From: SURF-55 sp040755195
GTDB lineage: Bacteria > Bacillota > Desulfotomaculia > Desulfotomaculales > Ammonificaceae
Reading direction: 5' to 3'
Assembly: GCA_040755195.1 (NCBI GenBank)
Contig: JBFMBL010000009.1
Span: 1 to 64,000 of the forward strand
DNA: 64,000 nt
Shown: piece by piece, positions 51,126-59,957 of the stretch
How positions within the stretch are numbered: position 1 is the stretch's first letter
Layout: each line of letters begins with the position of its first letter
The notes under the pieces: generated by a model
The model's input: the letters and a program-made list of their open reading frames with translations, nothing else
What the model was told of the DNA's origin: nothing
Database searches by the model: none
Program-made: the position numbers and the translations under genes

Positions 51126-52010
51126 TTGCCGTTTGGACAGGTAGTACGGTTTCATGGAGGTTTTTACTATGTAATGGAGAAAAACACCGGCGTAATAAGA
51201 GAATGCGTACGCCGCGGCAAGTTTGTAAAAGCACGGCTCTGCGTCGGGGATCTCGTGGTAATCAACGAAGCATCCCCGGGCAAATTTGTTATTGAAGAAC
51301 TACTGCCGAGGCGGACGGAATTGGTCCGTCCTTTGGTTACCAACGTCGAGCAGGCGTTGATAGTTTTCGCGGCGGCGGATCCCGAACCCAATTTCAGGTT
51401 GCTTGACATTCTTCTTTTGATAAACATCATTGCGAAGATAAGACCGATTATCTGCTTTAATAAAATGGATCTTATTCCGGGAACTACCCGTCTGAAGCAG
51501 ATCAAGACTTATGAGCTTGTCGGCTACCGCCTTTTTCTAACCAGCGCAACGACCGGTGAAGGAGTGGCTGAACTCCGCTCAGTTTTAAGAGGACGTATCA
51601 CGGTGATCACCGGCCCGTCGGGCGTAGGGAAATCAAGCTTGTTAAACGCCGCCGAACACGGCCTGCGACTGAAGATCGGAGAGATCAACCCTAAAACCCG
51701 TCGCGGCCGGCATGTTACAAGACTGACAGAACTACTTCCTCTAAAGGACGGGGGCTTCGTGGTCGACACGCCCGGTTTCACCAGTATTGACATCCCCGAA
51801 ATTTCCCCCGCCGCTCTTGGAGGTTATTACCCGGAAATCGCAGCAAGGCTGGGGAATTGCAGATTCAACAACTGCCTGCACTTGAACGAACCGGGTTGTG
51901 GCGTACGTCAGGCGGTTCAAAACGGTGCGATCGCTCGTTTCAGGTACGACAATTACAGCAGCCTCCTGGCCAGTATAACCAAACAGGAAGGGAAGAAGCA
52001 CTTTGATTAA
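51126..52010 (+). CDS. rsgA: Ribosome small subunit-dependent GTPase RsgA
   Basis: 294 residues from TTG 51126; GGGAGG lies about seven bases upstream. N-terminal OB fold (GQVVRFHGGFYYVM), circularly permuted GTPase (CFNKMDL for G4, then GPSGVGKSSLLNA for G1, VDTPGFTS for G3) and the C-terminal zinc motif CRFNNCLHLNEPGC. Assists 30S maturation. Overlaps rpe by 8 bases. Confidence 0.95.
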   Translation: MPFGQVVRFHGGFYYVMEKNTGVIRECVRRGKFVKARLCVGDLVVINEASPGKFVIEELLPRRTELVRPLVTNVEQALIVFAAADPEPNFRLLDILLLINIIAKIRPIICFNKMDLIPGTTRLKQIKTYELVGYRLFLTSATTGEGVAELRSVLRGRITVITGPSGVGKSSLLNAAEHGLRLKIGEINPKTRRGRHVTRLTELLPLKDGGFVVDTPGFTSIDIPEISPAALGGYYPEIAARLGNCRFNNCLHLNEPGCGVRQAVQNGAIARFRYDNYSSLLASITKQEGKKHFD

Positions 52011-52659
52011 GATAGCTCCTTCAATCTTAGCCGCAGATTTTGCCCATCTTGCGGAAGAGGTCAAAAAGGTGGAACAAGCCGGTGTGTCTTACCTGCACGT
52101 AGATGTCATGGACGGCCGGTTCGTGCCGAACATCACCATAGGAGCCGGGGTTGTTGCCGCACTCCGGCCGAATACGCGTCTGATTCTGGACGTCCACTTG
52201 ATGATTGACGCACCGGATCGCTACCTTACCGATTTTTCGCGCGCCGGAGCGGACATACTTACCGTGCACGCCGAGGCGTGCACGCACCTGCACCGTACCC
52301 TTGCATCAATCAGGGAATTGGGGGTTAAGGCGGGAGTTGCGTTGAACCCCGCTACGCCTCCCCAAGTATTAGACTACGTTTTAGATCTCGTGGACTTGAT
52401 TCTCGTTATGACCGTTAACCCCGGGTTTGGCGGACAGCAGTTCTTACCCGCTACGCTGCCAAAGATTACTTACATAAAAAATGCACTTTTACAAAGAAAC
52501 CTGCTGGCGGAAATCGAGGTTGACGGCGGAATTAATATGCAAACCGCCGGCGAGGCGATTAAATACGGGGCAAACGTTTTAGTAGCCGGCTCGTCGGTAT
52601 TCCGCTCCCCAGACCCGGTAAGAGCGGTTAAGGACCTTCTCAATGCGTCCACCAAGTGA
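52003..52659 (+). CDS. rpe: Ribulose-phosphate 3-epimerase
   Basis: 218 residues from TTG 52003 (MIKIAPSILAADFAHLAEEV). TIM barrel with LHVDVMDGRFVPN, MTVNPGFGGQQF and EVDGGIN, carrying the metal ligands. Pentose phosphate pathway. End of the prpC-prkC-rsgA-rpe block. Confidence 0.95.
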   Translation: MIKIAPSILAADFAHLAEEVKKVEQAGVSYLHVDVMDGRFVPNITIGAGVVAALRPNTRLILDVHLMIDAPDRYLTDFSRAGADILTVHAEACTHLHRTLASIRELGVKAGVALNPATPPQVLDYVLDLVDLILVMTVNPGFGGQQFLPATLPKITYIKNALLQRNLLAEIEVDGGINMQTAGEAIKYGANVLVAGSSVFRSPDPVRAVKDLLNASTK

Positions 52660-52678
52660 TTATTTTCTCAAAAGCTAA

Positions 52679-52707
52679 TTGACCTTAATTAAACTCTTAG
52701 ATATAAT
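52679..52707 (+). promoter_or_regulatory. Sigma-A promoter of rex
   Basis: TTGACC (52679-52684), 17-bp spacer, TATAAT (52702-52707). It leaves a leader of about 165 bases before the rex start, in which I see no known riboswitch and no Rex operator of the TTGTGAnnnnnnTCACAA type. Confidence 0.7.
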
Positions 52708-52877
52708 AAGGCCGCGGAATCCTCTCAATTTCGCCGTTACAAGTCCAAAAATCTCTTCCGCCCGGAGCGCGTGAATTAGCTGTCTATCTGCATTGGATAG
52801 TGAAAAACCGCACGTAGTCTCCGTAATAACCAGGCATTACAAGGTCCTACTACCAGCAATTGAAGGAGGCATTAAGA

Positions 52878-53540
52878 TTGAAGGTAATGCGTGTTCCGGA
52901 GGCGACGGTAAGCAGGTTGTCGGTTTACTCACGTTTTCTTGACCGTCTGGATAAGAACGGCGTAGTGACTGTCTCCTCCGGCGAGATTGCAAAAGGTGTA
53001 GGAGTAAGCCCTGCACAAGTGCGTAAAGACCTTGCCTACTTCGGCGAATTTGGCACGCGGGGTGTCGGATACAACGTAAAGGATCTTACGCGTTACATTC
53101 TGAAGATTCTCGGATTAACCCAGTTGTGGCCGGTAGTACTGGTGGGGGCGGGAAACCTCGGCACAGCATTGTGTGCTTACCGTGGATTTAAGGACCGTGG
53201 GTTCAACATCGTCGGCGTTTTTGATAACGATCTTTTGAAAATAGGGAAGCGAATTCAAGAGCTTGAGGTATTGCCGATTGAAAAGGTTCCCGAAGTGGTG
53301 GCGCAACACGGTGTGCGCATAGGTATTATCGCCGTGCCCCAATCAGCCACGCAATCAGTGGCGGATCTTTTAGTAAAAAGCGGTGTGGAAGCGCTTCTTA
53401 CCTTCGGGCCCGCCGTAGTCCAGGCTGATGAAAATGTAATCATCAGAAATGTCGACCTCTCGATAAAACTGGAAATCCTCACTTTCAATCTCGGTTTTAA
53501 AGAACTGCAACCATCATACTGGTTTGAGCCGAAAGTCTAA
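52878..53540 (+). CDS. rex: Redox-sensing transcriptional repressor Rex
   Basis: 220 residues from TTG 52878, with AAGGAGG eight bases upstream; the TTG at 52860 precedes that site. Winged helix N-terminus (ATVSRLSVYSRFLDRL, VSPAQVRKDLAYFGEFGTRGVGYNV, key KDLAYFGEFG) and a Rossmann NADH-binding domain (LVGAGNLGTAL). Rex represses fermentation and hydrogenase-type genes when NADH is low. Single-gene unit facing the diguanylate cyclase gene. Confidence 0.94.
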   Translation: MKVMRVPEATVSRLSVYSRFLDRLDKNGVVTVSSGEIAKGVGVSPAQVRKDLAYFGEFGTRGVGYNVKDLTRYILKILGLTQLWPVVLVGAGNLGTALCAYRGFKDRGFNIVGVFDNDLLKIGKRIQELEVLPIEKVPEVVAQHGVRIGIIAVPQSATQSVADLLVKSGVEALLTFGPAVVQADENVIIRNVDLSIKLEILTFNLGFKELQPSYWFEPKV

Positions 53541-53623
53541 TCATAGCGTCAGACAAACATGATACTGCAACGCCGCGCTTGGTTCAGCCGGCATATCAGT
53601 CTACCGGACCGGGGTATCGGCCT

Positions 53624-55414
53624 CTATAAGTCATTCTTCCACGCAACCACCCTGTTTTTACCCATTAGTTTGGCCTGGTACATAGCCTCGTCCGCCCGCT
53701 GGATCATTTCGTCGCTTGTAAGTCCTGTACCGGGAGTGTACTCCGCAACTCCCAGGCTTACCGTAAGGAAAAAGCTCTCGCCCGATTCCAGGCTGATCGA
53801 GGTTGATGCAGCATTTTGTCGTAACTTTTCCGCCACAACCAGCCCGCCTTGAAGGTCGGTATTGGGGAGAACTATAACGAATTCTTCTCCGCCGTAGCGA
53901 ACCATCAGGTCCATCTCCCGGAGCGACCCCTTAATCGTCCGGGCTATGGTCGCAAGGACCCTGTCACCGACATCATGCCCGTAAGTATCGTTAATCATCT
54001 TAAACTGGTCGATATCCAAAAAGATAATCGCAAACGCTTCCCGCCTCCGGTTTGCTTCCGCAATGTGGCGCTGGAAATACTCTTCAAGAAATCGCCGATT
54101 ATAAAGATTGGTAAGGGGATCGGTAAGTGACAGGTTGCGGTTCAGCTCGCTCAATCTAAGGTTGGACACCACCGCCGCCGTAACTGTAACAAAGCCCTCG
54201 ATCGGTTTCCTGATTTCAGGATCAAAAAAGTTTGGTTTCATGCTGCAAACCCTGACCCAGCCGAAGGCACGTCCGCCGATAGCAAGGGGGTAACACACAT
54301 AGCTTTTGACTTCCGGATCTACACAAGTGTACCGGCATCCCAAATCGTCGGCCACGTCTTCGACAACATAAGGACCCTGCGTACGGACAGCCTGGCATAA
54401 CTCAACATCCTTCAGCACCGGGTAATCCAGGCGCGACGCTTTTTCGGAAAAATACTGCTCTTCACCGGTTATCCGCGAATAACGCGCAACAACCTTACCC
54501 TTCCTGCGGCCTTCATCAATAACCACGACGAGAATCTCATCAACCCCGAGGCGCTTCAAATAGTGAATCAAAAGTTCGTAAGCCTCTTCTTCGTTGATCA
54601 ACGAAAAAGCTCGAATTCCAAAACCGGACAGATCGTTCAACCGGTTAAAGGTTCGTTTAATATCGGAACGCATCCGCTCAGCCGCTTCCGTAATGCCTTC
54701 AAACTCTTTATAGCGCGCGGGTTCCAGCGGCAGGTTATAATTACCCCGGGCTATTGCTTTAAGGTTTAGAGAAATGCTTTTTATAGGGCCGAACCAGTGG
54801 GAGGAAGCCGTGCTGATGACAAGACTGAGAATTACCAATAGGATAAACAGCAATACCAACCTGCTGACCAATAAATCCCGGACCATGTGATTTACCTGGG
54901 TTTGCGGGGTACCGACGTAGAGAATCCCAACCACCTGCCCTCCGGTATCCCTGAGAGGCAGATAGGCGGTCTGGTAAGGCTTCCCCACAACTATTGCGTG
55001 GCCGAAATAAGGCTCTCCGTTTTCCAGTACTTTTTCGTGCACGGGCTCAGAGACCCGAGTCCCGATGGCGGGTTTGCCGGACGGTCCCGGGACGGTGGTG
55101 GCGATGCGGATGTCGTGAAGGAAAATGGTGCAGGTATCGCCGGTTAAACCGGTGATCTTGTTGACAATCCGGTTACCATTCATAAGGGTGCCGCCTTTGT
55201 AAAGACGGTCGCCTTTGACTTCCCACTGCCCGGGGTAAAGGGCGTCAATCAGGGCGCCGGCCAAGTAAAGGTCGCCTTTAACTTTACTGACGGCAGCTTC
55301 TTCGGCGCAATTCTGGAGAACAAAAATCGTAAAAGCAAAGGCGACTATCGACTGCAACACTAAAGCCAGAATGATGAGCGCCAGTATTTGGTTTCGAAGT
55401 GAACGGTGTGGCAT
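53624..55414 (-). CDS. Membrane diguanylate cyclase with single Cache, HAMP, GAF and GGDEF domains
   Basis: 596 residues on the minus strand, ATG at 55414. Membrane helices at about 9-31 and 184-205 bracket an extracellular Cache sensor (GKPAIGTRVSEPV, GKPYQTAYLPLRD). A HAMP domain (SLNLKAIARGNYNLPL), a GAF domain (about 265-415) with Cys-containing RYTCVDPEVKSYVCYP, and a C-terminal GGDEF domain follow. The active site is RYGGEEF, and an inhibitory I-site RxxD (REMD) lies five residues before it, so the cyclase looks active and feedback-controlled. The ligand is unknown; Cys in the GAF part may matter. Confidence 0.9.
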   Translation of the reverse strand: MPHRSLRNQILALIILALVLQSIVAFAFTIFVLQNCAEEAAVSKVKGDLYLAGALIDALYPGQWEVKGDRLYKGGTLMNGNRIVNKITGLTGDTCTIFLHDIRIATTVPGPSGKPAIGTRVSEPVHEKVLENGEPYFGHAIVVGKPYQTAYLPLRDTGGQVVGILYVGTPQTQVNHMVRDLLVSRLVLLFILLVILSLVISTASSHWFGPIKSISLNLKAIARGNYNLPLEPARYKEFEGITEAAERMRSDIKRTFNRLNDLSGFGIRAFSLINEEEAYELLIHYLKRLGVDEILVVVIDEGRRKGKVVARYSRITGEEQYFSEKASRLDYPVLKDVELCQAVRTQGPYVVEDVADDLGCRYTCVDPEVKSYVCYPLAIGGRAFGWVRVCSMKPNFFDPEIRKPIEGFVTVTAAVVSNLRLSELNRNLSLTDPLTNLYNRRFLEEYFQRHIAEANRRREAFAIIFLDIDQFKMINDTYGHDVGDRVLATIARTIKGSLREMDLMVRYGGEEFVIVLPNTDLQGGLVVAEKLRQNAASTSISLESGESFFLTVSLGVAEYTPGTGLTSDEMIQRADEAMYQAKLMGKNRVVAWKNDL

Positions 55415-55451
55415 TGTTTATTCTATTATAAGTTTTATTTGATACATGTTT

Positions 55452-55480
55452 ATTTTAAGCCTATATACTTTTGCGTTCAA
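55452..55480 (-). promoter_or_regulatory. Sigma-A-like promoter of the diguanylate cyclase gene
   Basis: On the minus strand TTGAAC, 17 bp, TAAAAT, about 38 bases before the ATG. Confidence 0.5.
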
Positions 55481-55546
55481 GCCTGTTTCTTAATAACCAC
55501 AGGCGCTTTACGTCGCCCCAATAAAGGTGAAAAGCCATCAGACCAC

Positions 55547-55575
55547 TTGACTTTAGACCCATTTTGGAGCATAAT
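55547..55575 (+). promoter_or_regulatory. Sigma-A promoter of tRNA-Pro
   Basis: TTGACT (55547-55552), 17-bp spacer, CATAAT (55570-55575), 17 bases before the mature tRNA 5' end. Confidence 0.65.
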
Positions 55576-55584
55576 TAAAGCTGT

Positions 55585-55938
55585 CGTGTAGGCGGGATGT
55601 AGCTCAGTTTGGCAAGAGCGCACGGTTCGGGACCGTGAGGTCGCTGGTTCAAGTCCAGTCATCCCGACCATTTTTTTATAACGGGTAGTACCCGATTTCA
55701 CTAACCAAATTNNNNNNNNNNNNNNNNNNNNNNNNNNNNNNNNNNNNNNNNNNNNNNNNNNNNNNNNNNNNNNNNNNNNNNNNNNNNNNNNNNNNNNNNN
55801 NNNNNNNNNNNCGTGTAGGCGGGATGTAGCTCAGTTTGGCAAGAGCGCACGGTTCGGGACCGTGAGGTCGCTGGTTCAAGTCCAGTCATCCCGACCATTT
55901 TTTTATAACGGGTAGTACCCGATTTCACTAACCAAATT
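55585..55938. other. Scaffold gap (100 N, 55712-55811) with 127-bp duplicated flanks; second tRNA copy is artefactual
   Basis: Bases 55585-55711 and 55812-55938 are identical over exactly 127 bp, with 100 N between, as at 34968-35321. The tRNA-Pro image at 55820-55897 is therefore most likely the same gene seen twice. The right copy ends precisely where a family 1 repeat begins (55939), which explains why the assembler broke here. Confidence 0.9.
55593..55670 (+). tRNA. tRNA-Pro (anticodon CGG)
   Basis: 78 bases including encoded CCA. Acceptor CGGGATG/CATCCCG, D-arm GCTC/GAGC, anticodon stem CACGG/CCGTG with loop TTCGGGA (anticodon CGG, G37), T-arm CTGG-TTCAAGT-CCAG. A run of seven T follows at once. 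Confidence 0.95.
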
Positions 55939-56143
55939 GTAACTATTCAGCCGCTTAGTGTTTCTCTGACGGAACGCGGCGAGATGCAAGCAATTGGGAA
56001 GTGAGAAGTGCGAGGTTGGAAGTGGGATTCTCAAAGAAATTCGCTACGCGAATTTCCACAAGGTATCTCACATCTGACATCTCGCCTCCCACCTCTCAAA
56101 TCGCAGCCTATCGCCGCGCCCAACGGGGTGCCTGAATAGTTAC
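55939..56143 (+). repeat. Family 1 repeat, copy e (short core with a different insert)
   Basis: Perfect 12-bp ends GTAACTATTCAG (55939-55950) and CTGAATAGTTAC (56132-56143) around GGAACGCGGCGAGATGCAAG...CCTATCGCCGCGCCCAACGG. In place of the long-form hairpin it holds a 100-base insert of GAAGTGAGAAGTGCGAGG-type short repeats and a palindrome GAAATTCG-ctacg-CGAATTTC. Lies before adk. Confidence 0.85.
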
Positions 56144-56170
56144 CACCAAATTACAGGAGGGGGAGAGAAC

Positions 56171-56809
56171 GTGAACCTGCTTATCATGGGGCCGCCGGGG
56201 GCCGGGAAAGGAACACAATCAGAGGTGTTGGTAAAGGAACTCAAGATTCCGCACATCTCCACGGGGGACATGCTCCGCGAAGCGGTAAAACAGGGTACCG
56301 AAATGGGTAAAAAGGCAAAGGAATACATGGATGCCGGTAAACTTGTTCCGGACAGCGTTATTATCGGTGTGGTTAAGGACCGGCTTGGGGACTGCAAAGA
56401 AGGTTTCCTTCTCGACGGTTTTCCGCGCACGGTGCCCCAGGCTGAAGCCCTGGATGAATCCCTCAAGGAACTCGCCATCAAACTCAACGGAGTCATAAAC
56501 ATTAACGTGCCGCGGGAAAGGATCGTCGCCAGGTTGACCGGGCGCCGCGTATGCCGTTCCTGTGGTTCCACCTACCACGTAATATTCAACAAGCCGAAAG
56601 AAGAAGGCAAATGCGACAAATGCGGCGGTGAGCTTTACCAGCGCAGTGACGACACCGAGGCAACGGTGAATAATCGTCTGGACGTTTACGAGGCCCAAAC
56701 CCAGCCGCTTATCGATTACTACAATAAACAGGGTGTAGTCCTGAACGTCAACGGTGATCAGGAAATCAGCGGCGTCCTCAAGGACATAATGTCGGCGCTA
56801 AAGAAGTAG
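56171..56809 (+). CDS. adk: Adenylate kinase (zinc-type lid)
   Basis: 212 residues from GTG 56171 behind GGAGGGGGAGAG. P-loop MGPPGAGKGTQSEVL, STGDMLREAVK, LDGFPRTVPQAEAL, and a lid with four cysteines (CRSCG and CDKCGG) for zinc, as in Gram-positive enzymes. The gene is not in the ribosomal protein operon next to secY and map, where Firmicutes usually keep it. Confidence 0.95.
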   Translation: MNLLIMGPPGAGKGTQSEVLVKELKIPHISTGDMLREAVKQGTEMGKKAKEYMDAGKLVPDSVIIGVVKDRLGDCKEGFLLDGFPRTVPQAEALDESLKELAIKLNGVININVPRERIVARLTGRRVCRSCGSTYHVIFNKPKEEGKCDKCGGELYQRSDDTEATVNNRLDVYEAQTQPLIDYYNKQGVVLNVNGDQEISGVLKDIMSALKK

Positions 56810-56835
56810 ACATTCAGTTCGTTATCGACTATGAT

Positions 56836-56885
56836 GCCATCAGCCGGTTCTGCAAACAAAATTGATTGCGGTTCCGGCTGATGGC
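56836..56885 (+). terminator. 12-bp perfect inverted repeat after adk
   Basis: GCCATCAGCCGG (56836-56847) and CCGGCTGATGGC (56874-56885) with a 26-base loop. No strong T-run follows (GTAAAAGTTG), so it may be a processing or weak terminator hairpin, or a repeat remnant. Confidence 0.45.
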
Positions 56886-56935
56886 GTAAAAGTTGTCTTA
56901 TAATAATATTAAAATCTTTCAGAAAGGATGATATT

Positions 56936-57118
56936 ATGGACAAAAGATGTATCCTCTGCGGGCGGAAATTCGAGACAGACGACATCGAAGACCTGGTGGC
57001 GGAGGAAGAGGACGATCCTTTTGCGACTCCTAAGAAACCGGCTTCGGTTTGCCCGCTTTGCCAGGCGAAATTAAGGCACGAAGCCGAGGATGCTCAGAAA
57101 AATCCAAAACCTGTATAA
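56936..57118 (+). CDS. Small zinc-ribbon-like protein
   Basis: 60 residues from ATG 56936 with AGAAAGG upstream. CILCGRKF at the N-terminus and CPLCQAKLRHEAE later form a CxxC...CxxC pair around an acidic stretch (EEEDDPF). Probably a zinc ribbon; function unknown. It lies 18 bases before the UPF0182 gene and is likely co-transcribed with it. Confidence 0.7.
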   Translation: MDKRCILCGRKFETDDIEDLVAEEEDDPFATPKKPASVCPLCQAKLRHEAEDAQKNPKPV

Positions 57119-57136
57119 TCCAAAGGAGGTTTTGCC

Positions 57137-59845
57137 GTGCCAAAACGCCGGCGGTTACCCCTTGCCGGCCTTGCGGGGCTGATCATTGTAATTTTCTTCT
57201 TCTTAGGTGGCGGAGCACATTATTACACCGACTGGCTCTGGTTCCAATCCCTCGATTACCGGGAAGTTTTTCTTAAGATCCTACTTACGTCGTTAGCGCT
57301 GAAGATAGGCGCTGCCAGTGTGTTTTTTGTCTTTCTGCTCGCCAATTTGCTTTTAACTCGCCGGTACGTGATCCAAACAATAAGGCTCGTTCCCGATCAA
57401 GGACAAACCATCGAACAGAACCCCTGGCAACAGGTGATCGGCCCGCGGATGGTAAACGCCGCCTTCATCGTTGGAAGTGCAATCGCGGCGCTGATTTTCG
57501 TATCAATTCTTAGCGGTAAATGGCTCGTCCTGCAGCAGTACCTGCACCCTGTGGTTTTCGGAAAAGCCGACCCTCTTTTCAATAAGGATCTCGGCTTTTA
57601 TATTTTTTCCCTGCCTTTCCAGCTGCTCTTGTATCGTTTGAGTTTCGGTATGGTGCTGTTTACTATAGTCGTGGTCGCCCTTATTTACTTTGGTGTTGAC
57701 CCGCTTAAAGGACGTAGTTTCTGGCGTTCGCGACCCGCATTACGCCACACCGCGTTTCTTTTAGCCGCCCTTTTGGCTTTAAAGGCCTGGGGATATTATT
57801 TAAACCAGTTTCTCCTCCTTTTTTCTGAAAGAGGAACCGTCTTCGGGCCGGGTTACACAGATGTCCATGCCAGCCTTTTAGCGATCAAGGTACTCCTTGT
57901 TATTGCCCTTATGACAGCCCTTGCGGGGGTTTACGGCGGCATTCGCTCTTCGCTTAAATACCCGCTGTACGGTATAGGAGTGCTCGTAGTCGCTTCTTTT
58001 GCCATGGGTGTGTTATATCCGGCAGCGGTCCAGAAGTTACTTGTAGAACCCAACGAGCTTGTTCGCGAACAGCCGTATATCAAACATGCTATTTCGTTTA
58101 CAAGGATGGCTTACGGCATCGACAAGATAGACCGCAAGCAGTTTCCGGCAGGAAAAACACTGGAGTCCGCAGATGTCGAAAAGAACGAAGACACCTTCGC
58201 CAACGTCCGGCTGTGGGACTGGAAACCGTTAAAGGAAACATACAGCCAGCTCCAGGAAATACGGTTGTACTATCAGTTTAACGACATTGACATCGATCGT
58301 TATATGGTTGACGGACAATACCGCCAGGTAATGCTGGCGGCAAGAGAGCTTAACCAGGATAAGCTGCCGTCACAGGCGCAAACATGGATTAACCGCCACT
58401 TGAAATACACGCACGGTTACGGCGTGGCGATGAGCCCGGTCAACGAGGTCACACCCGAAGGGCTGCCCGAGTTCTTCCTAAAGGATATCCCGCCTCAAAC
58501 CACGACAGGGCTTAAGATTACCAGGCCGGAGATATACTACGGAGAAACCCCGGCCCCGTACGCGGTGGTCAACACAAACACCGGCGAATTCGACTACCCA
58601 AAAGGGGACGAAAACGTTTACACCCGTTACCAGGGAAGTGGCGGCGTTTCCATCAACAGCCTCTGGCGGCGTCTTGCCTTCGCCTTATCCTTTAACGATT
58701 ACAAGCTTCTTCTTTCGAGCGATATCAATAAAGACTCAAGCATTCTTTATTATCGCGAAATTAAGGAACGCGTGAGAAAACTCGCTCCGTTTTTGGGATA
58801 TGACCGTGACCCCTATCTCGTTGTCTCTAATGGCCGGTTGTATTTCGTCTGGGACGCCTATACCACCTCTCGGTGGTTTCCGTACGCCGAGCCGTATGGC
58901 AATGGAAGCTTCAACTACATCCGAAACGCCGTCAAGGTGGTTGTCGACGCTTACAGCGGCACCGTCGATTTTTATTTGAACGACCCGAACGACCCGGTCG
59001 CCAAGAGTCTGGCGAGCATTTTCCCGGGAATGTTCAAACCGCTCAAGGAGTTGCCGGACGGAATCTTGCAGCACCTCAGGTATCCGGAGGATCTCTTTTC
59101 GATACAGGCCGAGATGTACGCCATCTACCATATGCAGGATCCTCAGGTGTTTTACAACAAGGAGGATAAATGGGCGCGGCCCGAAGAGATCTTTGAAGGC
59201 CAAAAGGTAGCGGTAGAACCCTACTATATTATTTCTCGGCTCCCGGGTGAAAACCGGCCCGAGTTCATGCTGATCATGCCGTTTACGCCCCAGAATAAAA
59301 CGAATATGATCGCCTGGCTCGCGGCGCGCTGTGACGGGAAGAATTACGGCCGCCTCCTGGTGTACGAGTTTCCAAAGCAGGAACTTGTGTTCGGGCCGAT
59401 GCAGATAGAAGCCCGCATCGATCAGGACGCCCAGATATCACAGCAGCTCACCCTTTGGAATCAACGCGGTTCGAGCGTGATACGCGGCAACCTGTTAACC
59501 ATACCGGTTAAAAACGCGCTGCTTTACGTTGAACCGCTTTACCTTCAGGCGGAACAGTCCAAGCTACCCGAACTGCGCCGGGTAATAGTGGTTCACGGTG
59601 ACCGTATCGTTATGGAACCGACACTCGAAGCCGCGCTGGAAAAGATATTCTCCGGGCGGAAAGAGGCCCAACCGCAACCAAACGAGCAAGACGAAGAACG
59701 CACTATAGCCGAGCTGATTCGTGAGGCGAATCAATTCTATCAAAAGGCTGAAGAAGCGCTGAAAAAAGGTGACTGGACCGGTTATGGATCAAACCTCGAA
59801 CGTCTGAAGAAGGTATTACAGGACCTGGGGAAAGAAGCCGGGTAG
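57137..59845 (+). CDS. UPF0182 family large membrane protein
   Basis: 902 residues from GTG 57137 behind AAAGGAGG. Seven N-terminal membrane helices (within about 1-300; e.g. LAGLIIVIFFFLGGG) precede a large extracytoplasmic region with the family blocks YGETPAPYAVVNT, YRLARFALSF-like RRLAFALSFND, YLVVSNGRLYFVWDAYTTSRWFPYAEP (key WDAYTTS) and FLLIMPFTP-like MLIMPFTPQNKTNMIAW, and a C-terminal coiled coil. Widely conserved, no known function. Its TAG overlaps the following repeat by one base. Confidence 0.93.
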   Translation: MPKRRRLPLAGLAGLIIVIFFFLGGGAHYYTDWLWFQSLDYREVFLKILLTSLALKIGAASVFFVFLLANLLLTRRYVIQTIRLVPDQGQTIEQNPWQQVIGPRMVNAAFIVGSAIAALIFVSILSGKWLVLQQYLHPVVFGKADPLFNKDLGFYIFSLPFQLLLYRLSFGMVLFTIVVVALIYFGVDPLKGRSFWRSRPALRHTAFLLAALLALKAWGYYLNQFLLLFSERGTVFGPGYTDVHASLLAIKVLLVIALMTALAGVYGGIRSSLKYPLYGIGVLVVASFAMGVLYPAAVQKLLVEPNELVREQPYIKHAISFTRMAYGIDKIDRKQFPAGKTLESADVEKNEDTFANVRLWDWKPLKETYSQLQEIRLYYQFNDIDIDRYMVDGQYRQVMLAARELNQDKLPSQAQTWINRHLKYTHGYGVAMSPVNEVTPEGLPEFFLKDIPPQTTTGLKITRPEIYYGETPAPYAVVNTNTGEFDYPKGDENVYTRYQGSGGVSINSLWRRLAFALSFNDYKLLLSSDINKDSSILYYREIKERVRKLAPFLGYDRDPYLVVSNGRLYFVWDAYTTSRWFPYAEPYGNGSFNYIRNAVKVVVDAYSGTVDFYLNDPNDPVAKSLASIFPGMFKPLKELPDGILQHLRYPEDLFSIQAEMYAIYHMQDPQVFYNKEDKWARPEEIFEGQKVAVEPYYIISRLPGENRPEFMLIMPFTPQNKTNMIAWLAARCDGKNYGRLLVYEFPKQELVFGPMQIEARIDQDAQISQQLTLWNQRGSSVIRGNLLTIPVKNALLYVEPLYLQAEQSKLPELRRVIVVHGDRIVMEPTLEAALEKIFSGRKEAQPQPNEQDEERTIAELIREANQFYQKAEEALKKGDWTGYGSNLERLKKVLQDLGKEAG

Positions 59846-59929
59846 TAACTATTCAGCCTATATTACACTAACGGAACGCGGTGAGAGGCAAGCCTATCGC
59901 CGCGCCCAACAGGGTGCCTGAATAGTTAC
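59845..59929 (+). repeat. Family 1 repeat, copy f (minimal form)
   Basis: 85 bases: GTAACTATTCAG (59845-59856) and CTGAATAGTTAC (59918-59929) are perfect 12-bp ends, with GGAACGCGGTGAGAGGCAAG-CCTATCGCCGCGCCCAAC between. It shows the basic unit without an insert. Lies before pfkA. Confidence 0.88.
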
Positions 59930-59957
59930 GCCGGGTAGAATCAAAGGGGGGATTAGA

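Noticed and set aside
55820..55897. Second tRNA-Pro(CGG) gene
   Set aside because: It lies in a 127-bp exact duplicate on the far side of a 100-N gap; treated as an assembly artefact.
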